DNA from: JAOAPY01 sp038237475
GTDB taxonomy: Bacteria > Acidobacteriota > Blastocatellia > Pyrinomonadales > Pyrinomonadaceae
Assembly (NCBI GenBank): GCA_038237475.1
Contig: JBBRYS010000001.1
Coordinates: forward strand, 186,001-250,000
Length of the DNA stretch: 64,000 nucleotides
Direction of reading: 5' to 3'
Below the pieces are notes generated by a model. That model was not told where the DNA came from. It worked only from the letters and a program-made list of their open reading frames with translations, and searched no databases. Below are positions 42,926 through 52,655 of this stretch, one piece after another. A program made the translations under genes and the position numbers. Position 1 is the first letter of the stretch. The number at the start of each line of letters is the position of its first letter.

Positions 42926-44959
42926 TCAACGAGCTGAGGTGGCTCGAACCAATTCCAGCAGCTTGTCGGTATCCATCCTGATGCCAAAATTCGCGCGCCA
43001 TCCCTTCCTTCTATCCGTCTCGGTGGCGTTGGAGTAGGTGAGCGAGAATGGAAAGGCCAACCCCTTGAACAGCGGGATTCCCATTTGGAACTGGACCGAG
43101 GCCAGGTCAGCTTTGCGGCCTTTCATCCGGCTGTTCTCAAACATCCGTGAATAGCTGCCTACAAATGAATAAGTGATCCGGCCGAGGTCTGCCGTCTCCG
43201 TGAAAGGACTGCTGGCATTCCCTTCGAAAGACAGGGCTGCATTCATCGCGCGCATGCGTTCCTGTTTCAGCATTAAATTGGGGCGATGGTAGAACGAGAA
43301 GCCGGCGTTCGCCGTGATAGTTTTCAATGGCAACGGACGCAGCATGGGCGTATTGCGTTGGAACAGAAGTTTGAATTCAGAGTAATTGCCAAACACAGGT
43401 TCGCGGTGATTGATGTAAGCGATGGTTCCTTCAGGCCCCTTGAAGAATTCATCCAGGCGTTTGTTAAATGCCTCCCTGACGATCTTGAGATTAACCTGGG
43501 CGGCCACCAGGTTAGGCACAAGGATGTTCTTAAACTGAGTGACAGTCTCTGCGCTCAATTTATCCTTCTGGCTTGTGACGTTTGTCGCCAGATAGGTGAG
43601 TATGACATCAGACAACTGGCAGACAGCTTTGTCGGTAAAGGTGCCGTCGGCATTGAGGTTCTTTTTGAATGAGTCGCCGGCTATCAGAGAAACGGCTGCT
43701 GATTGCAATTCGGTGTTTGTGCGCGTGGCCAATGGGCCGAGAATAGGTTCCGTACTTATGAAGCTAGCCGCGTTGTTCAATGACACCAGCCGCGTCTGAA
43801 TATCGCCGGCGACGTCACGCCACATTGCTTCCAACCCCTTCGAACGAGCACTGTGATCGCCGGCAAAGCGATACTTAATTGAGTATTCGCGCAGTTGACT
43901 GCGAGTAGTACTGGTGAGCGGCGAACCAGAATTCGAAATGTTGAAGCTGGAGGAAATGCCGATTTGATTAAGGAACCCCGCCTGCTGATAGGCGTTGGCA
44001 TTGTTATTGTTCCTGTTAAGCATGAACAGCGCGGCCGGAGAAGTACTGAGGGTCAGAACATTGTCCCTGACATTCTTTTCAACCAGGCCATTATCAAGAC
44101 CAAATCCCAGCAGCCAGGCAAAGCCAGGTTTATCGACAGCGCTCACGGACGCCCCAGAGGACGACGCGCCCAGCTGCTTATCCGTGCGGGCAGTTTCACC
44201 AAGGTAACGGTATGGCTCCAGCTCATCAATTGAAATAGTCTTTGTTTGGGGGTTGGCAGCATCAGCCGTCAACGGCACGTTGACCTGAACTTTCAAAGCA
44301 CTGGCAATCGCGTAAAAGACCAGCTTGTAATTTTGACCGCTAATCTCCTGCGCCTTTTCCTGCAAAGATCCGTCATTTATAAGAATGCTTCTAGCCAGCC
44401 TGTTGACTTCATCCGTCATTAACGGCGGGAAACCTTTAGCGTCGCAAGTAACCGCCGGAGTTGGAGACGCCGTGACCACAGGGACTGCTGAGGACGTGGC
44501 CGGCACACTGACCAGTGCGCCGCTTGAAGTTGCGGGTGGCGACGCTTCTGCAGCTTCCGCCCCAGCGCCTGCTCTGTTTGGCGCCATATCATCCAAACCG
44601 AGGTTCAGCCGCAGTATGCTGATCTTGGCAGCTACTTGCGCCCTCTCTTTCTCTAAGTCGTTTCGCGCCGTTGCGGCGGTAGTATCTCCGGCATCCGCCA
44701 ATGCCTGGATTTTTTCCAGGGCCGCTATTTGTTGATCGTAAGGAACCAGCGATCGCTCGTACTGGCGCAGTAAGGTGCGCTTATAAATTTCGAGCGTGGA
44801 TGGGGCCATGCTGGAAATATCCATCGCCTCCAGTTTCTTAATCTTCTCTCGCAGGTCGTCAACACTTGCGGATGATTTCCCCGACTGAGCTAACAGCGAA
44901 CCGGGCAACAGAAGCGCAATCATGAAGATTGCCAACATGCTTCTACTTAATGACTTCAT
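42926..44959 (-). CDS. Exported protein of unknown function, beta-rich C-terminal half
   Basis: 677 aa. Signal peptide at the N-terminus (LAIFMIALLLPGSLLAQ). Residues about 30-120 form a coiled coil (VDDLREKIKKLEAMDISSMA, DQQIAALEKIQALADAGDTT), then a Pro/Ser/Ala-rich linker. The remaining part alternates beta and helical segments with several outer-membrane-barrel-like strands near the end (GRITYSFVGSYSRMFENS, LAFPFSLTYSNATETDRR, ANFGIRMDTDKLLELV). The final residue is not the aromatic usual for barrel proteins. I do not recognise a family. It is the second gene after a 116-aa unknown 38 bp upstream, so the two are probably cotranscribed. Confidence 0.8.
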   Translation of the reverse strand: MKSLSRSMLAIFMIALLLPGSLLAQSGKSSASVDDLREKIKKLEAMDISSMAPSTLEIYKRTLLRQYERSLVPYDQQIAALEKIQALADAGDTTAATARNDLEKERAQVAAKISILRLNLGLDDMAPNRAGAGAEAAEASPPATSSGALVSVPATSSAVPVVTASPTPAVTCDAKGFPPLMTDEVNRLARSILINDGSLQEKAQEISGQNYKLVFYAIASALKVQVNVPLTADAANPQTKTISIDELEPYRYLGETARTDKQLGASSSGASVSAVDKPGFAWLLGFGLDNGLVEKNVRDNVLTLSTSPAALFMLNRNNNNANAYQQAGFLNQIGISSSFNISNSGSPLTSTTRSQLREYSIKYRFAGDHSARSKGLEAMWRDVAGDIQTRLVSLNNAASFISTEPILGPLATRTNTELQSAAVSLIAGDSFKKNLNADGTFTDKAVCQLSDVILTYLATNVTSQKDKLSAETVTQFKNILVPNLVAAQVNLKIVREAFNKRLDEFFKGPEGTIAYINHREPVFGNYSEFKLLFQRNTPMLRPLPLKTITANAGFSFYHRPNLMLKQERMRAMNAALSFEGNASSPFTETADLGRITYSFVGSYSRMFENSRMKGRKADLASVQFQMGIPLFKGLAFPFSLTYSNATETDRRKGWRANFGIRMDTDKLLELVRATSAR

Positions 44960-44997
44960 CGCGTCCTCCGTAAATGATGCACGGAAAATTAATTGCT

Positions 44998-45348
44998 TCA
45001 GACAGGCTCCTTGACTACCTGAAACTTGAATTGTTTATCCAGCAATGGATCACCATTGACGACAGTGGCGGTAAATGGACCGGAGTTGGTCGAGCTGCTG
45101 CCGTTGATGTGCATGGTGTACTTTGCTCCGTCAGGCGCTCCGAGAAACCCAAACTCAATCGCGAAGAAGTGAATTCCGTTTACGGGCTTGGTGACGGGAA
45201 AGGAATACTGGCCATCGGCTGGTTGTTCGAGAGGAGTTGAATCAAGCACTGCCGCATACAACTTGCCGAGGTTAATGCTGGGCGTAATTTTAATGGTGAC
45301 TGTTTCGTTCGCGTTTAGCTGATACAGAAACTTGTCTACTTTTTTCAT
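44998..45348 (-). CDS. Small unknown protein, first gene of the secreted pair
   Basis: 116 aa, no signal peptide. KKVDKFLYQLNANETVTIKI opens a beta-rich sequence with KYTMHINGSSSTNSGPFTAT and a basic end FKFQVVKEPV. It could be a small beta sandwich. The AGGAG-like GGAGCC lies upstream of the ATG. No known family is evident. It precedes the 677-aa exported protein by 38 bp on the same strand. Codon use and GC look like the neighbours. Confidence 0.75.
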   Translation of the reverse strand: MKKVDKFLYQLNANETVTIKITPSINLGKLYAAVLDSTPLEQPADGQYSFPVTKPVNGIHFFAIEFGFLGAPDGAKYTMHINGSSSTNSGPFTATVVNGDPLLDKQFKFQVVKEPV

Positions 45349-45967
45349 GGGGGCTCCTTCATAACCCTTTAAGAAAGTGGAGACACCGTCGTCCCAGCCC
45401 CTAACGGCTTGCTGCGCAACCTGCGAGTGAAACTCAATCAGATGCTGTCTGCGGCGCTTCTCAAATTGCGGTACGAGTCGTAACCATCAGGCGTGTCCGT
45501 GAGCTTTACTTAGCGAATTGAGTTGAACTTTCAGCCGTCTTTCCGAACCTGGAACGGCTTCGCGTCGTTTTTGAGATTTGGCAAGCCGTTTTGAGCAGCA
45601 GCACGTGACGGCACGACTGAAATTAAGGAGTCGAGAACAAGCGCCTTATATCCCGCAGCAAGATTGCTGTCAAGGAAATTGTTATTTGGTTTGTGAGTAA
45701 AACTGCCGGCCCATACAGAGCCGTGCGGCCTGATTTGTTATGACGTCCTACAGCCCAGGGTGACGCGGAACCGGTTCCGACGATGAACGCGTTCATCGGG
45801 GCGAGGAACTTTGTCCTTTCATCCATTATGTACAGACGCAGTAAAACATTTCATAAAGATTTTTGAGAATCACTTGAGGCTGACCGGCCTTGACGAAGGA
45901 TCTCATCTGCCCTGATGATTCAGCCTCAACCCTCGGACAATCGTGAGTAACCAAGGTGGCGAAGAGC
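45349..45967. other. Gene-free divergent region
   Basis: About 620 bases between the divergent unknown pair and the PhzF-family gene. A 67-codon frame (45623-45826, minus) has no ribosome site and no recognisable sequence and is not called. No clear promoter, hairpin or repeat was found. The stretch must hold promoters for both sides. It could also hold a small RNA, which cannot be seen without data. Confidence 0.4.
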
Positions 45968-46906
45968 ATGGCCAAATACCGATTCACCCAACTGGACGTC
46001 TTTACTGAAAAGGCGTTTGCCGGCAATCCGCTCGCAGTCTTTCCTGAGAGTGAGGGAATTACCGACGAGGAGATGTTAAAGATTGCCCGCGAGATGAATC
46101 TCTCGGAAACGGTCTTTGTTTTCCCCCCTCGTGACGAAAAGAATTTGCGGCGGCTGCGAATTTTCACGCCGACTCGCGAGCTTCCTTTTGCCGGTCATCC
46201 GATCGTAGGAACCTGGAATGCGCTTGCAAGAGAGGGAGTAGTTCCGATCCCCTCAGAAGGCAGCGGCTGGACTCAGATTTACCATGAAGTTGGCATCGGC
46301 GTGTTACCAGTCGAGATTGAATTCAGGGACGGCGAACCCGTCCAGGTAGTGATGACCCAGGGAACCTTCCAGGTGATTAAGGAAATCGACGACGCGACCT
46401 TCCAGGCCGAGATAGCCCGCGCTCTCGGACTCAACCGCGAAGACCTGGACGAAGAATTGCCCATCCAAACTATCTCCACCGGCTTGTCGGCTCTCGCGGT
46501 GCCGGTTCGATCTCTCGCTGATCTGCAACGCTGCCGGATCAACGCCTCCCTGTTATCGGAACTGTACACTCAGGCCGGCGCAATGGCTTGTTACGCTTTT
46601 ACCAGAGAAACGATCGAAGTTGGCGCGGCGCGAGCCCATGCTCGGTTGTTTGCTCCCTTGGACAATATTCCTGAAGATCCGGCGACCGGCAGCGCTGCAG
46701 GTGCGCTCGGAGCCTACCTAATCCATCACGATGCGATTGCGTGCGAGCCAGAAGATGAGAAAGTCAACTTTGTCATCGAACAGGGTGACTTTATCCATCG
46801 GCCCAGCCGCATCAATCTTGAGATCACAGGTAAGCCGGGCGCAGTTGCGCAGGTGCGAGTGGGTGGACCATCCGTTGTCGTGGCTCACGGTGAAGTAACT
46901 TATTGA
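45968..46906 (+). CDS. PhzF family isomerase/epimerase-like protein
   Basis: About 312 aa. The diaminopimelate-epimerase-like double fold is marked by FTQLDVFTEKAFAGNPLAVF, the conserved acid in MNLSETVFVFPP, TPTRELPFAGHPIVGTWNAL, and the C-terminal FAPLDNIPEDPATGSAAGAL. PhzF itself isomerises a phenazine precursor, but most family members have unknown small-molecule isomerase roles, and no other phenazine genes are nearby. I use ATG 45968, with AAGGTGG upstream; GTG 45956 would add four residues. The next gene is 55 bp on. Confidence 0.92.
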   Translation: MAKYRFTQLDVFTEKAFAGNPLAVFPESEGITDEEMLKIAREMNLSETVFVFPPRDEKNLRRLRIFTPTRELPFAGHPIVGTWNALAREGVVPIPSEGSGWTQIYHEVGIGVLPVEIEFRDGEPVQVVMTQGTFQVIKEIDDATFQAEIARALGLNREDLDEELPIQTISTGLSALAVPVRSLADLQRCRINASLLSELYTQAGAMACYAFTRETIEVGAARAHARLFAPLDNIPEDPATGSAAGALGAYLIHHDAIACEPEDEKVNFVIEQGDFIHRPSRINLEITGKPGAVAQVRVGGPSVVVAHGEVTY

Positions 46907-46961
46907 CGCTAATCAAAACGGAGTTCTGTTTTACTCACCCAGGCAATACCAAATCCAGGTC

Positions 46962-47957
46962 ATGACAAATCAACTAGACTTACTCATCATTGGAGCCGGT
47001 CCCGCGGGCATATCCGCCGCCTATGCCGCTAGTCGCGAGGGGCTTAATTATTTGGTGATTGAAAAAGGCACGATCGCCGACACGATTCGCCAATATCCGG
47101 TGGGACGCACTCTCTTTTCAACGCCGAACGAACTGGAGATGTTGGAGGCCGGCCTGAAGCCAGTTCGTGAAAAGCCGACGCGTGAAGAGCTTCTGTCTCA
47201 TTACGTGCACTTTGTCCTGGATCACGATTTAAAGATCAACACGGGCGAAGAAGTAGTCGAAGCTCAACGTGTGACTGACGGGTTTCTAGTGCGCACCAAC
47301 TGTGCTGAATATCGAGCGGCGCGATTGTTGTTTGCGATCGGCGCCATGGCCCATCCGCGTCACTTGAATATTCCCGGTGAAGAACTGGCAAAAGTGCATC
47401 ACCGTTTTGTTGAGCCGTATGCTTACGTCCGCAAAGACGCCCTCGTCGTAGGCGGCGGTAACAGCGCCGCTGAAGCCGCCTTGTTTCTTTCCGAGGAAGG
47501 CGCCCGCACAACGATGGCTATTTGGCGCGATGATTGGGAGAACAGGGATCCCAAAGCCGGCGCGATGAAGCACTGGGTGCGCAAGCCTTTGGAACACGAA
47601 ATCAACGAAGGCCGCCTGCGAGTAATTCTTTACAAGCACATCGACAGGATCACCGAAGGCGATATTACTTTGACGGCGGATGATGGCGAGTCGCTAACGA
47701 TTTCCAACGATGTAGTGTTCGTGCTGGTTGGCAGCGACGCTGATCTGACGTTGCTGCAGGGACTGGGGGTGGAGATTACTTCAGGTAAGCTCACCCAGAT
47801 GCCGGTTTATAACCCGGAAACCTTCGAGACAAATGTACCCGGCGTGTATGTCGCGGGCCACTTCACCAACTCCCGGCACATCAAAGCGGCCATCGACGTC
47901 CCGCGCTACGTAGTGCCGCTCATCGCAAAGGATCTTAAGGCAATCGTCGGCTCCTAA
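46962..47957 (+). CDS. YpdA-like putative bacillithiol disulfide reductase
   Basis: 331 aa flavoprotein of the thioredoxin-reductase-like fold. FAD motif LLIIGAGPAGISAAYAASRE, NAD(P)H motif ALVVGGGNSAAEAALFLSEE, and a closing GVYVAGHFTNSRHIKAAIDV. It lacks the CxxC redox pair of thioredoxin reductases, which fits the YpdA (Bdr) group that reduces oxidised bacillithiol using NADPH. With bshC in the same window this supports bacillithiol as the main thiol. 18 bp before the next gene. Confidence 0.9.
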   Translation: MTNQLDLLIIGAGPAGISAAYAASREGLNYLVIEKGTIADTIRQYPVGRTLFSTPNELEMLEAGLKPVREKPTREELLSHYVHFVLDHDLKINTGEEVVEAQRVTDGFLVRTNCAEYRAARLLFAIGAMAHPRHLNIPGEELAKVHHRFVEPYAYVRKDALVVGGGNSAAEAALFLSEEGARTTMAIWRDDWENRDPKAGAMKHWVRKPLEHEINEGRLRVILYKHIDRITEGDITLTADDGESLTISNDVVFVLVGSDADLTLLQGLGVEITSGKLTQMPVYNPETFETNVPGVYVAGHFTNSRHIKAAIDVPRYVVPLIAKDLKAIVGS

Positions 47958-47974
47958 AAGAAAGTGGGTCTCAC

Positions 47975-49777
47975 ATGAGAGTTATACTATTTCTTGCGCT
48001 CGCATTTACTGCCCCCGCCCTCGTCTGCGCTCAGGAAAAAAAGCCTGTGGGCACTGGCCTTTGCAGCCGCTATAACGCTCTGCAAACCGTCAATCAGCAG
48101 ATTGACTTCACGCGGACATTTGATGACCAGGTAAAGCGCATCACCGTTTTGCTGCAGGTGGCAGACATGATTTGGCCTTACCGGGAGGACAACTCGCGAT
48201 CGGCGTTCACCGAAGCCCTCGAGCTGGCGAAAAAGAACTTCAAAGAGAAAGGCGATAAGCCTCTACTCGATGGACATCTCATTTGGGAAGTGCCCGACCA
48301 GCGTTTCGCCGTCATCACATCCATTGCCAGGCGCGATCCGGGGTGGGCGCGCAAGCTCATGGATCAAATGCTGCGCGAGGAAGCGGAGACAGGGGAGAAC
48401 GCCTCGAAGGATGAAGAGCAGGTGACGCGCACCGGAGAAAAGCTGCTCGGATTAGCCCTCAGCTTATTGTCGTCCGATCAAAACGCCGCTCTTCAATTTG
48501 CTCGCAGTAGTCTTCGTTATCCGCCCACTTATATGCTGCCAATGTTTTTGTATAGGTTGGCTGAGACTAATCGTCCCCCTGCTGATTCGCTTTACCAGGA
48601 GGCACTACGTGCCTACAGCGGCGCGAGCACGGAACGATTTCTCTATCTGGCCGTCTACGCCTTCGGCAATGGTTCTGATGTTGGGCAGCCTCCCATGATG
48701 GCGGCCTATCTTGTACCCAAGGGTTTTCTGCCGAGTCAGATTCTTGAACGGTTATTCGTGCAGGCGCTTTTGCGCCGAGCGCAATCCGCGCTCGAGAATG
48801 CGGGCCAACTGTCTACCCGAGGGAGGTTGTCAGACAATCAGCAAATCTACCTGGCCTGCTCAGGTTTGGAGACTAAGGTCGAACAATACCTGCCTGACTT
48901 GATTGCCCCGTTACGCCAGGCTAAAGGCAGCCTCTTTGCGCTGCTTAACCTGGCAGACCAGGAAAATGTAACACGCAGGGACAGCCGAGAGCGGGATCCT
49001 GATGCTTACTCATTTGATAATTTGGTCGCGGCCGCCGAAAGACAAAAAGACCCATCGCTGCGCGATGGCAGGCTGGCGATGGCGATTATTTCAAGCGCCC
49101 ATTCGAATCGGCCGTCTGATCAGCCGTTTGAAAAGATCGTCGCGACAATCGAAAAGATCGACAACCAGGATTTACGCGATAAGCTGCTCAACTGGGCCTA
49201 CTTCGAACAAGCTCAAAAATATACAGAGAAAAACGAACTGGACGAGGCCAGGCGCTACGCGAGCAAGGTCATTGAATTGGACCAACGCGCTTACCTATAT
49301 CTCAAGATCGCCGAAGCATCGCTAAAGAGCACCACCGGTGATACGCAGGCTCGCGAACTGCTGGAAGACGTCATCTCTGTGGCGGGGAAGGCGCCGGATA
49401 CAATCGTCAAAGCTCGGGCCCTCCTGGGGATCGCATATCTCTATACAAAAGTTGAGCCGACGCGATCCCTGGCTGTGCTCAGCGATGCGGTGAAGACGAT
49501 TAATCATATTGAGGCGCCGGACTTTTCGTCGGACGATGCAGGCAGGCGAATCGAGGGCAAGGGATTTGGGGCTTACGCCATGATGAAAACGCCGGGCTTT
49601 GATCCCCAAAATGGTTTCCGCGAAATCGCAAAATACGATCTCGAGGGAACGATGTATCTGGCCGGCACTTTTGCGGACAAGTCGCTCCGCACGTTAACTA
49701 CGCTGGCGTTAATTGAAGACTGCCTGAAGAGCGAGCCCACACCACCGGCGAAAGCCAGGGCTCCGAAAAAGCCCTAA
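47975..49777 (+). CDS. Exported helical-repeat protein of unknown function
   Basis: 600 aa. Signal peptide at the start (RVILFLALAFTAPALVCAQ). The rest is almost wholly helical with TPR-like pairs in the second half (LLNWAYFEQAQKYTEKNELD, EARRYASKVIELDQRAYLYL, ALLGIAYLYTKVEPTRSLAV). An internal Asp/Arg-rich part near residues 335-350 is likely a loop. The C-terminal tail is Lys/Ala/Pro-rich. No enzyme motif seen; a periplasmic scaffold is possible. It follows the reductase by 17 bp, so it is probably in its transcript, but a functional link is not shown. Confidence 0.8.
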   Translation: MRVILFLALAFTAPALVCAQEKKPVGTGLCSRYNALQTVNQQIDFTRTFDDQVKRITVLLQVADMIWPYREDNSRSAFTEALELAKKNFKEKGDKPLLDGHLIWEVPDQRFAVITSIARRDPGWARKLMDQMLREEAETGENASKDEEQVTRTGEKLLGLALSLLSSDQNAALQFARSSLRYPPTYMLPMFLYRLAETNRPPADSLYQEALRAYSGASTERFLYLAVYAFGNGSDVGQPPMMAAYLVPKGFLPSQILERLFVQALLRRAQSALENAGQLSTRGRLSDNQQIYLACSGLETKVEQYLPDLIAPLRQAKGSLFALLNLADQENVTRRDSRERDPDAYSFDNLVAAAERQKDPSLRDGRLAMAIISSAHSNRPSDQPFEKIVATIEKIDNQDLRDKLLNWAYFEQAQKYTEKNELDEARRYASKVIELDQRAYLYLKIAEASLKSTTGDTQARELLEDVISVAGKAPDTIVKARALLGIAYLYTKVEPTRSLAVLSDAVKTINHIEAPDFSSDDAGRRIEGKGFGAYAMMKTPGFDPQNGFREIAKYDLEGTMYLAGTFADKSLRTLTTLALIEDCLKSEPTPPAKARAPKKP

Positions 49778-49786
49778 TCCATGCTT

Positions 49787-51232
49787 CTAGATACCAGGCA
49801 AACCTTCAAGATTCACAACGCTGCGCTCGCGTCGCGCGACGCCGGTTTGGTAGGCGGCTTCCTCGACAGCACGCGCAACCGCCTCGGCTACGCGCTTATC
49901 AAACACTGACGGCACAATGTACTCAGGACTGAGCTCATCCTCCGTGATGATTTCGGCAATCGCGTGCGCGGCGGCCAGCTTCATCTCCTCATTGATTTTT
50001 GAAGCCCGGCAAGCCAGTGCGCCTTTAAAGATACCCGGGAAGCAAAGTACGTTGTTGATCTGATTGGGATAGTCGGAACGTCCGGTAGCCATAACAGCCA
50101 CGTGCGGCTCTGCATCCTCCGGCATGATCTCGGGAGTGGGATTAGCCATGGCAAAAACGATGGGCCTGGGAGCCATCTGCTTTAGATCTTCCACACCGAT
50201 AACGCCCGGTACCGACAGTCCGAGAAACACATCCGCCCCTTTAATCACATCGTGAACAGTCCCCTGTGCCTTCCCGGGATTTGAATTGTGCGCATACCAA
50301 TCCTTGACCCAATTCATGTGTTCCACGCGACCTTCATAGATGGCGCCCATCTGATCGCAACCCACTATCTTGGTCACACCGGCGGCCATGATTATTTTTG
50401 AGCAGGCAACTCCGGCTGCGCCGACGCCGTTCACAACAACCTTGATGTCGCGCATGTTCTTGCCAACGATTTTCAGGGCGTTGATCAGCGCGGCCAGGAC
50501 CACGACGGCAGTGCCGTGCTGATCGTCGTGAAAGACAGGTATGTTCAGCTCCTCTTTCAGACGATCTTCAATCTGAAAACAACGCGGCGCGGAAATATCC
50601 TCGAGATTGATCCCGCCGAAAGCTACCGCTATGGCCTTTACTGTCTGGACAATCTCCTCAGGATCTTTTGTGTTCAGGCAAATCGGAAATGCGTCGACGC
50701 CAGCGAATTCCTTGAACAGCATCGCCTTTCCTTCCATCACCGGCATGGCGGCGGCCGGCCCAATGTCGCCCAGGCCGAGCACTGCTGTGCCATCTGAGAC
50801 GATTGCGACCATATTCTTTTTGATGGTGAGGGTGAACGCCTTTTCCGGATCGTCGCGAATCGCTTCGCACACGCGCGCCACTCCCGGAGTGTAGGCCATC
50901 GAAAGATCGTCCCGGGTCTTCAGTGGCATTTTGGAGACTACTTCAATCTTGCCACCGAGGTGCATCAGGAAAGTGCGATCGGAAATATTGACGACTTCAA
51001 GACCATCAATGTCACGCACGGCGCGGATGATCTCTTCCCCGTGCGTGCTCGAGGCGGCGTTGACGGTTATGTCACGAATGACAAAGTCGCGACCGGCAGA
51101 GGCAATGTCGATCGCACCTATATCGCCACCGGCCCGGCCAATGGCCGTGGTCAATTCACCGAGCGTGCCTGCTCGGCTGGAAAGCTTGACACGTAAGGTC
51201 AAACTGTAACTGGCGCTGGGTGTACTAGCCAT
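49787..51232 (-). CDS. NAD(P)-dependent malic enzyme with N-terminal ACT domain
   Basis: 481 aa. An ACT regulatory domain occupies about residues 8-85 (LTLRVKLSSRAGTLGELTTA), often an amino-acid sensor. The malic enzyme core has the catalytic Tyr region DLSMAYTPGVARVCEAI, KKNMVAIVSDGTAVLGLGDI, the metal-binding GGINLEDISAPRCFQIEDRL, PVFHDDQHGTAVVVLAALIN and the nucleotide loop VVNGVGAAGVACSKI. It converts malate to pyruvate and CO2. Convergent with the helical-repeat gene, 9 bp apart. The ligand of the ACT domain is unknown. Confidence 0.95.
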   Translation of the reverse strand: MASTPSASYSLTLRVKLSSRAGTLGELTTAIGRAGGDIGAIDIASAGRDFVIRDITVNAASSTHGEEIIRAVRDIDGLEVVNISDRTFLMHLGGKIEVVSKMPLKTRDDLSMAYTPGVARVCEAIRDDPEKAFTLTIKKNMVAIVSDGTAVLGLGDIGPAAAMPVMEGKAMLFKEFAGVDAFPICLNTKDPEEIVQTVKAIAVAFGGINLEDISAPRCFQIEDRLKEELNIPVFHDDQHGTAVVVLAALINALKIVGKNMRDIKVVVNGVGAAGVACSKIIMAAGVTKIVGCDQMGAIYEGRVEHMNWVKDWYAHNSNPGKAQGTVHDVIKGADVFLGLSVPGVIGVEDLKQMAPRPIVFAMANPTPEIMPEDAEPHVAVMATGRSDYPNQINNVLCFPGIFKGALACRASKINEEMKLAAAHAIAEIITEDELSPEYIVPSVFDKRVAEAVARAVEEAAYQTGVARRERSVVNLEGLPGI

Positions 51233-51377
51233 TAGTAATAGCTGAAATCATTTCGCTCCTGACTGTGAACTATTGTTGAAGAATGTAGCTCCGCTGTTAT
51301 CGCGGCGCAAGGCGGCTCAAATTTGCAGGACTGTGCGGATTGCTGCTGACGAGTCGCAGAGGCAGACCAATCGAGCG

Positions 51378-52307
51378 TTATTTCAGATTCCGATCTTCGG
51401 CCGCCTGCAGCAATTTGCAAATTATTGCCCTCGTCTCAGGCTCTCGTCTTGTTCCCCTGGTGAGCTCCAGGGATCGCCTGCCGAGCAATGCGTACGCCGC
51501 GAGCGCTTCACTCAGTGACCGATCATTCATGGCGGCAAGGTGTCTCCGCACCGTTTCCACATCGCCCCGAGCAAAGGTACCAGTCAATGCTTTGGATGGG
51601 CTCATCAGTGAGAGGTTTTCTACCGCGCTCTCAACCAGGGGCAAGAGAATTTTTCGTGCGCGCGCCTCGGAAAGTCCACCACGCTCGATCATTTCGATGG
51701 CCAGACTCATGAGTGCCGTCATGTGGCCCGAAGCCATCACGGCTGCGGCGTGATACAAAGCCTTGTTAACGGGCTCAATTGAAAAACTTTTCCCGCCGAG
51801 ATCGCGCACCAGAGCCCTCGCCACCTTACGCGCAAGCGAATCTCCCTCAATGCAAAAATAAACGCCTGAGAAATCATCGATGTTTGCCGGCAGCCCACTC
51901 ACTGAAACCAGCGGATGCAGCGAGCCCGTCTGAAATCCGACTGCTGCCAACGAACGAAGAACTTCTGAAGATAAAGCTCCGCTGGTGTGGAAAACCGCGC
52001 GTCCCTTCGCCAAATGCTTTTGGGATTTTGCCAGTTGTTCCGCTACTGATTCGATTGCATCATCTGGAGCCGCTATCAGGATTATCCGGCTGGCGGGGAG
52101 CTGATCGAGTTGCGAGGCGGACAAAGCCAAACCATCCTTTCCTGTTGTTCTCCAGGCTTTTTTGGCGCGGGTGAGCCGTCGCGCTACCAGCGCTTCGATG
52201 GAGTAGCCTCGGCTTCCAAGCACGAATGCCAGCGCTGTCCCCAGTCGACCGGCGCCGACAATCGAAACGCCGGGCCGCATCCTGGTCTTTGATATCGTTC
52301 TGGTCAT
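51378..52307 (-). CDS. Rossmann-like/DUF2520 domain protein
   Basis: 309 aa. N-terminal NADP-binding fold like ketopantoate or F420-type reductases: GVSIVGAGRLGTALAFVLGS and RIILIAAPDDAIESVAEQLA. The C-terminal helical DUF2520 domain contains ALYHAAAVMASGHMTALMSL and ESAVENLSLMSPSKALTGTF. Family members resemble 6-phosphogluconate/ketopantoate dehydrogenases, but the substrate is not established. Between malic enzyme (145 bp downstream on the same strand) and the divergent M48 protease. Confidence 0.88.
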   Translation of the reverse strand: MTRTISKTRMRPGVSIVGAGRLGTALAFVLGSRGYSIEALVARRLTRAKKAWRTTGKDGLALSASQLDQLPASRIILIAAPDDAIESVAEQLAKSQKHLAKGRAVFHTSGALSSEVLRSLAAVGFQTGSLHPLVSVSGLPANIDDFSGVYFCIEGDSLARKVARALVRDLGGKSFSIEPVNKALYHAAAVMASGHMTALMSLAIEMIERGGLSEARARKILLPLVESAVENLSLMSPSKALTGTFARGDVETVRRHLAAMNDRSLSEALAAYALLGRRSLELTRGTRREPETRAIICKLLQAAEDRNLK

Positions 52308-52655
52308 GAGTGGTTTATTAGGTGGAAATCCCTTCGCCTCTGCTCGCGCAGGTGGTCCGTTTTTAGGTTTTCAAAAGGCGCTGCATTATAATGGCCAGCG
52401 CTCCCCGACCGTTATTGAAATCGAATGCGGCTGAGGTCTGCGATTGATTTTGTCCCACGGGCCAGCCCGGGACCGCGCAACCCTCAACTCAAAATAGTGC
52501 ATCATACGTGCGCGCCTGAAAACCGCTCCCGAGTCTTTCGCAAGAGCACACCCGTTTGGATGTTTTCGTCCTGCGCGTTGACAGGCAAATCACGGCTCAG
52601 CGAAGGAAGTGCCTCCTTCTTTCGGGCCACGCTTCGGATTTTGGAGGTTTCAAGT
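52308..52655. promoter_or_regulatory. Divergent intergenic region with TATAAT hexamer
   Basis: A perfect TATAAT lies at 52387-52392 with a poor -35 region upstream, oriented toward the M48 protease gene. Reading frame of that gene stays open through much of this gap, but the sequence there lacks a signal peptide or domain and is treated as non-coding. No other structure is evident in the 348 bases. Confidence 0.3.

Noticed and set aside
45623..45826. Small minus-strand gene in the gap before the PhzF-family gene
   Set aside because: No ribosome site, no recognisable sequence and no supporting neighbour; a frame of this length is expected by chance.
45968..46906. Phenazine biosynthesis cluster
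   Set aside because: Only a PhzF-family protein is present; no other phz genes lie nearby and most family members are not phenazine enzymes.
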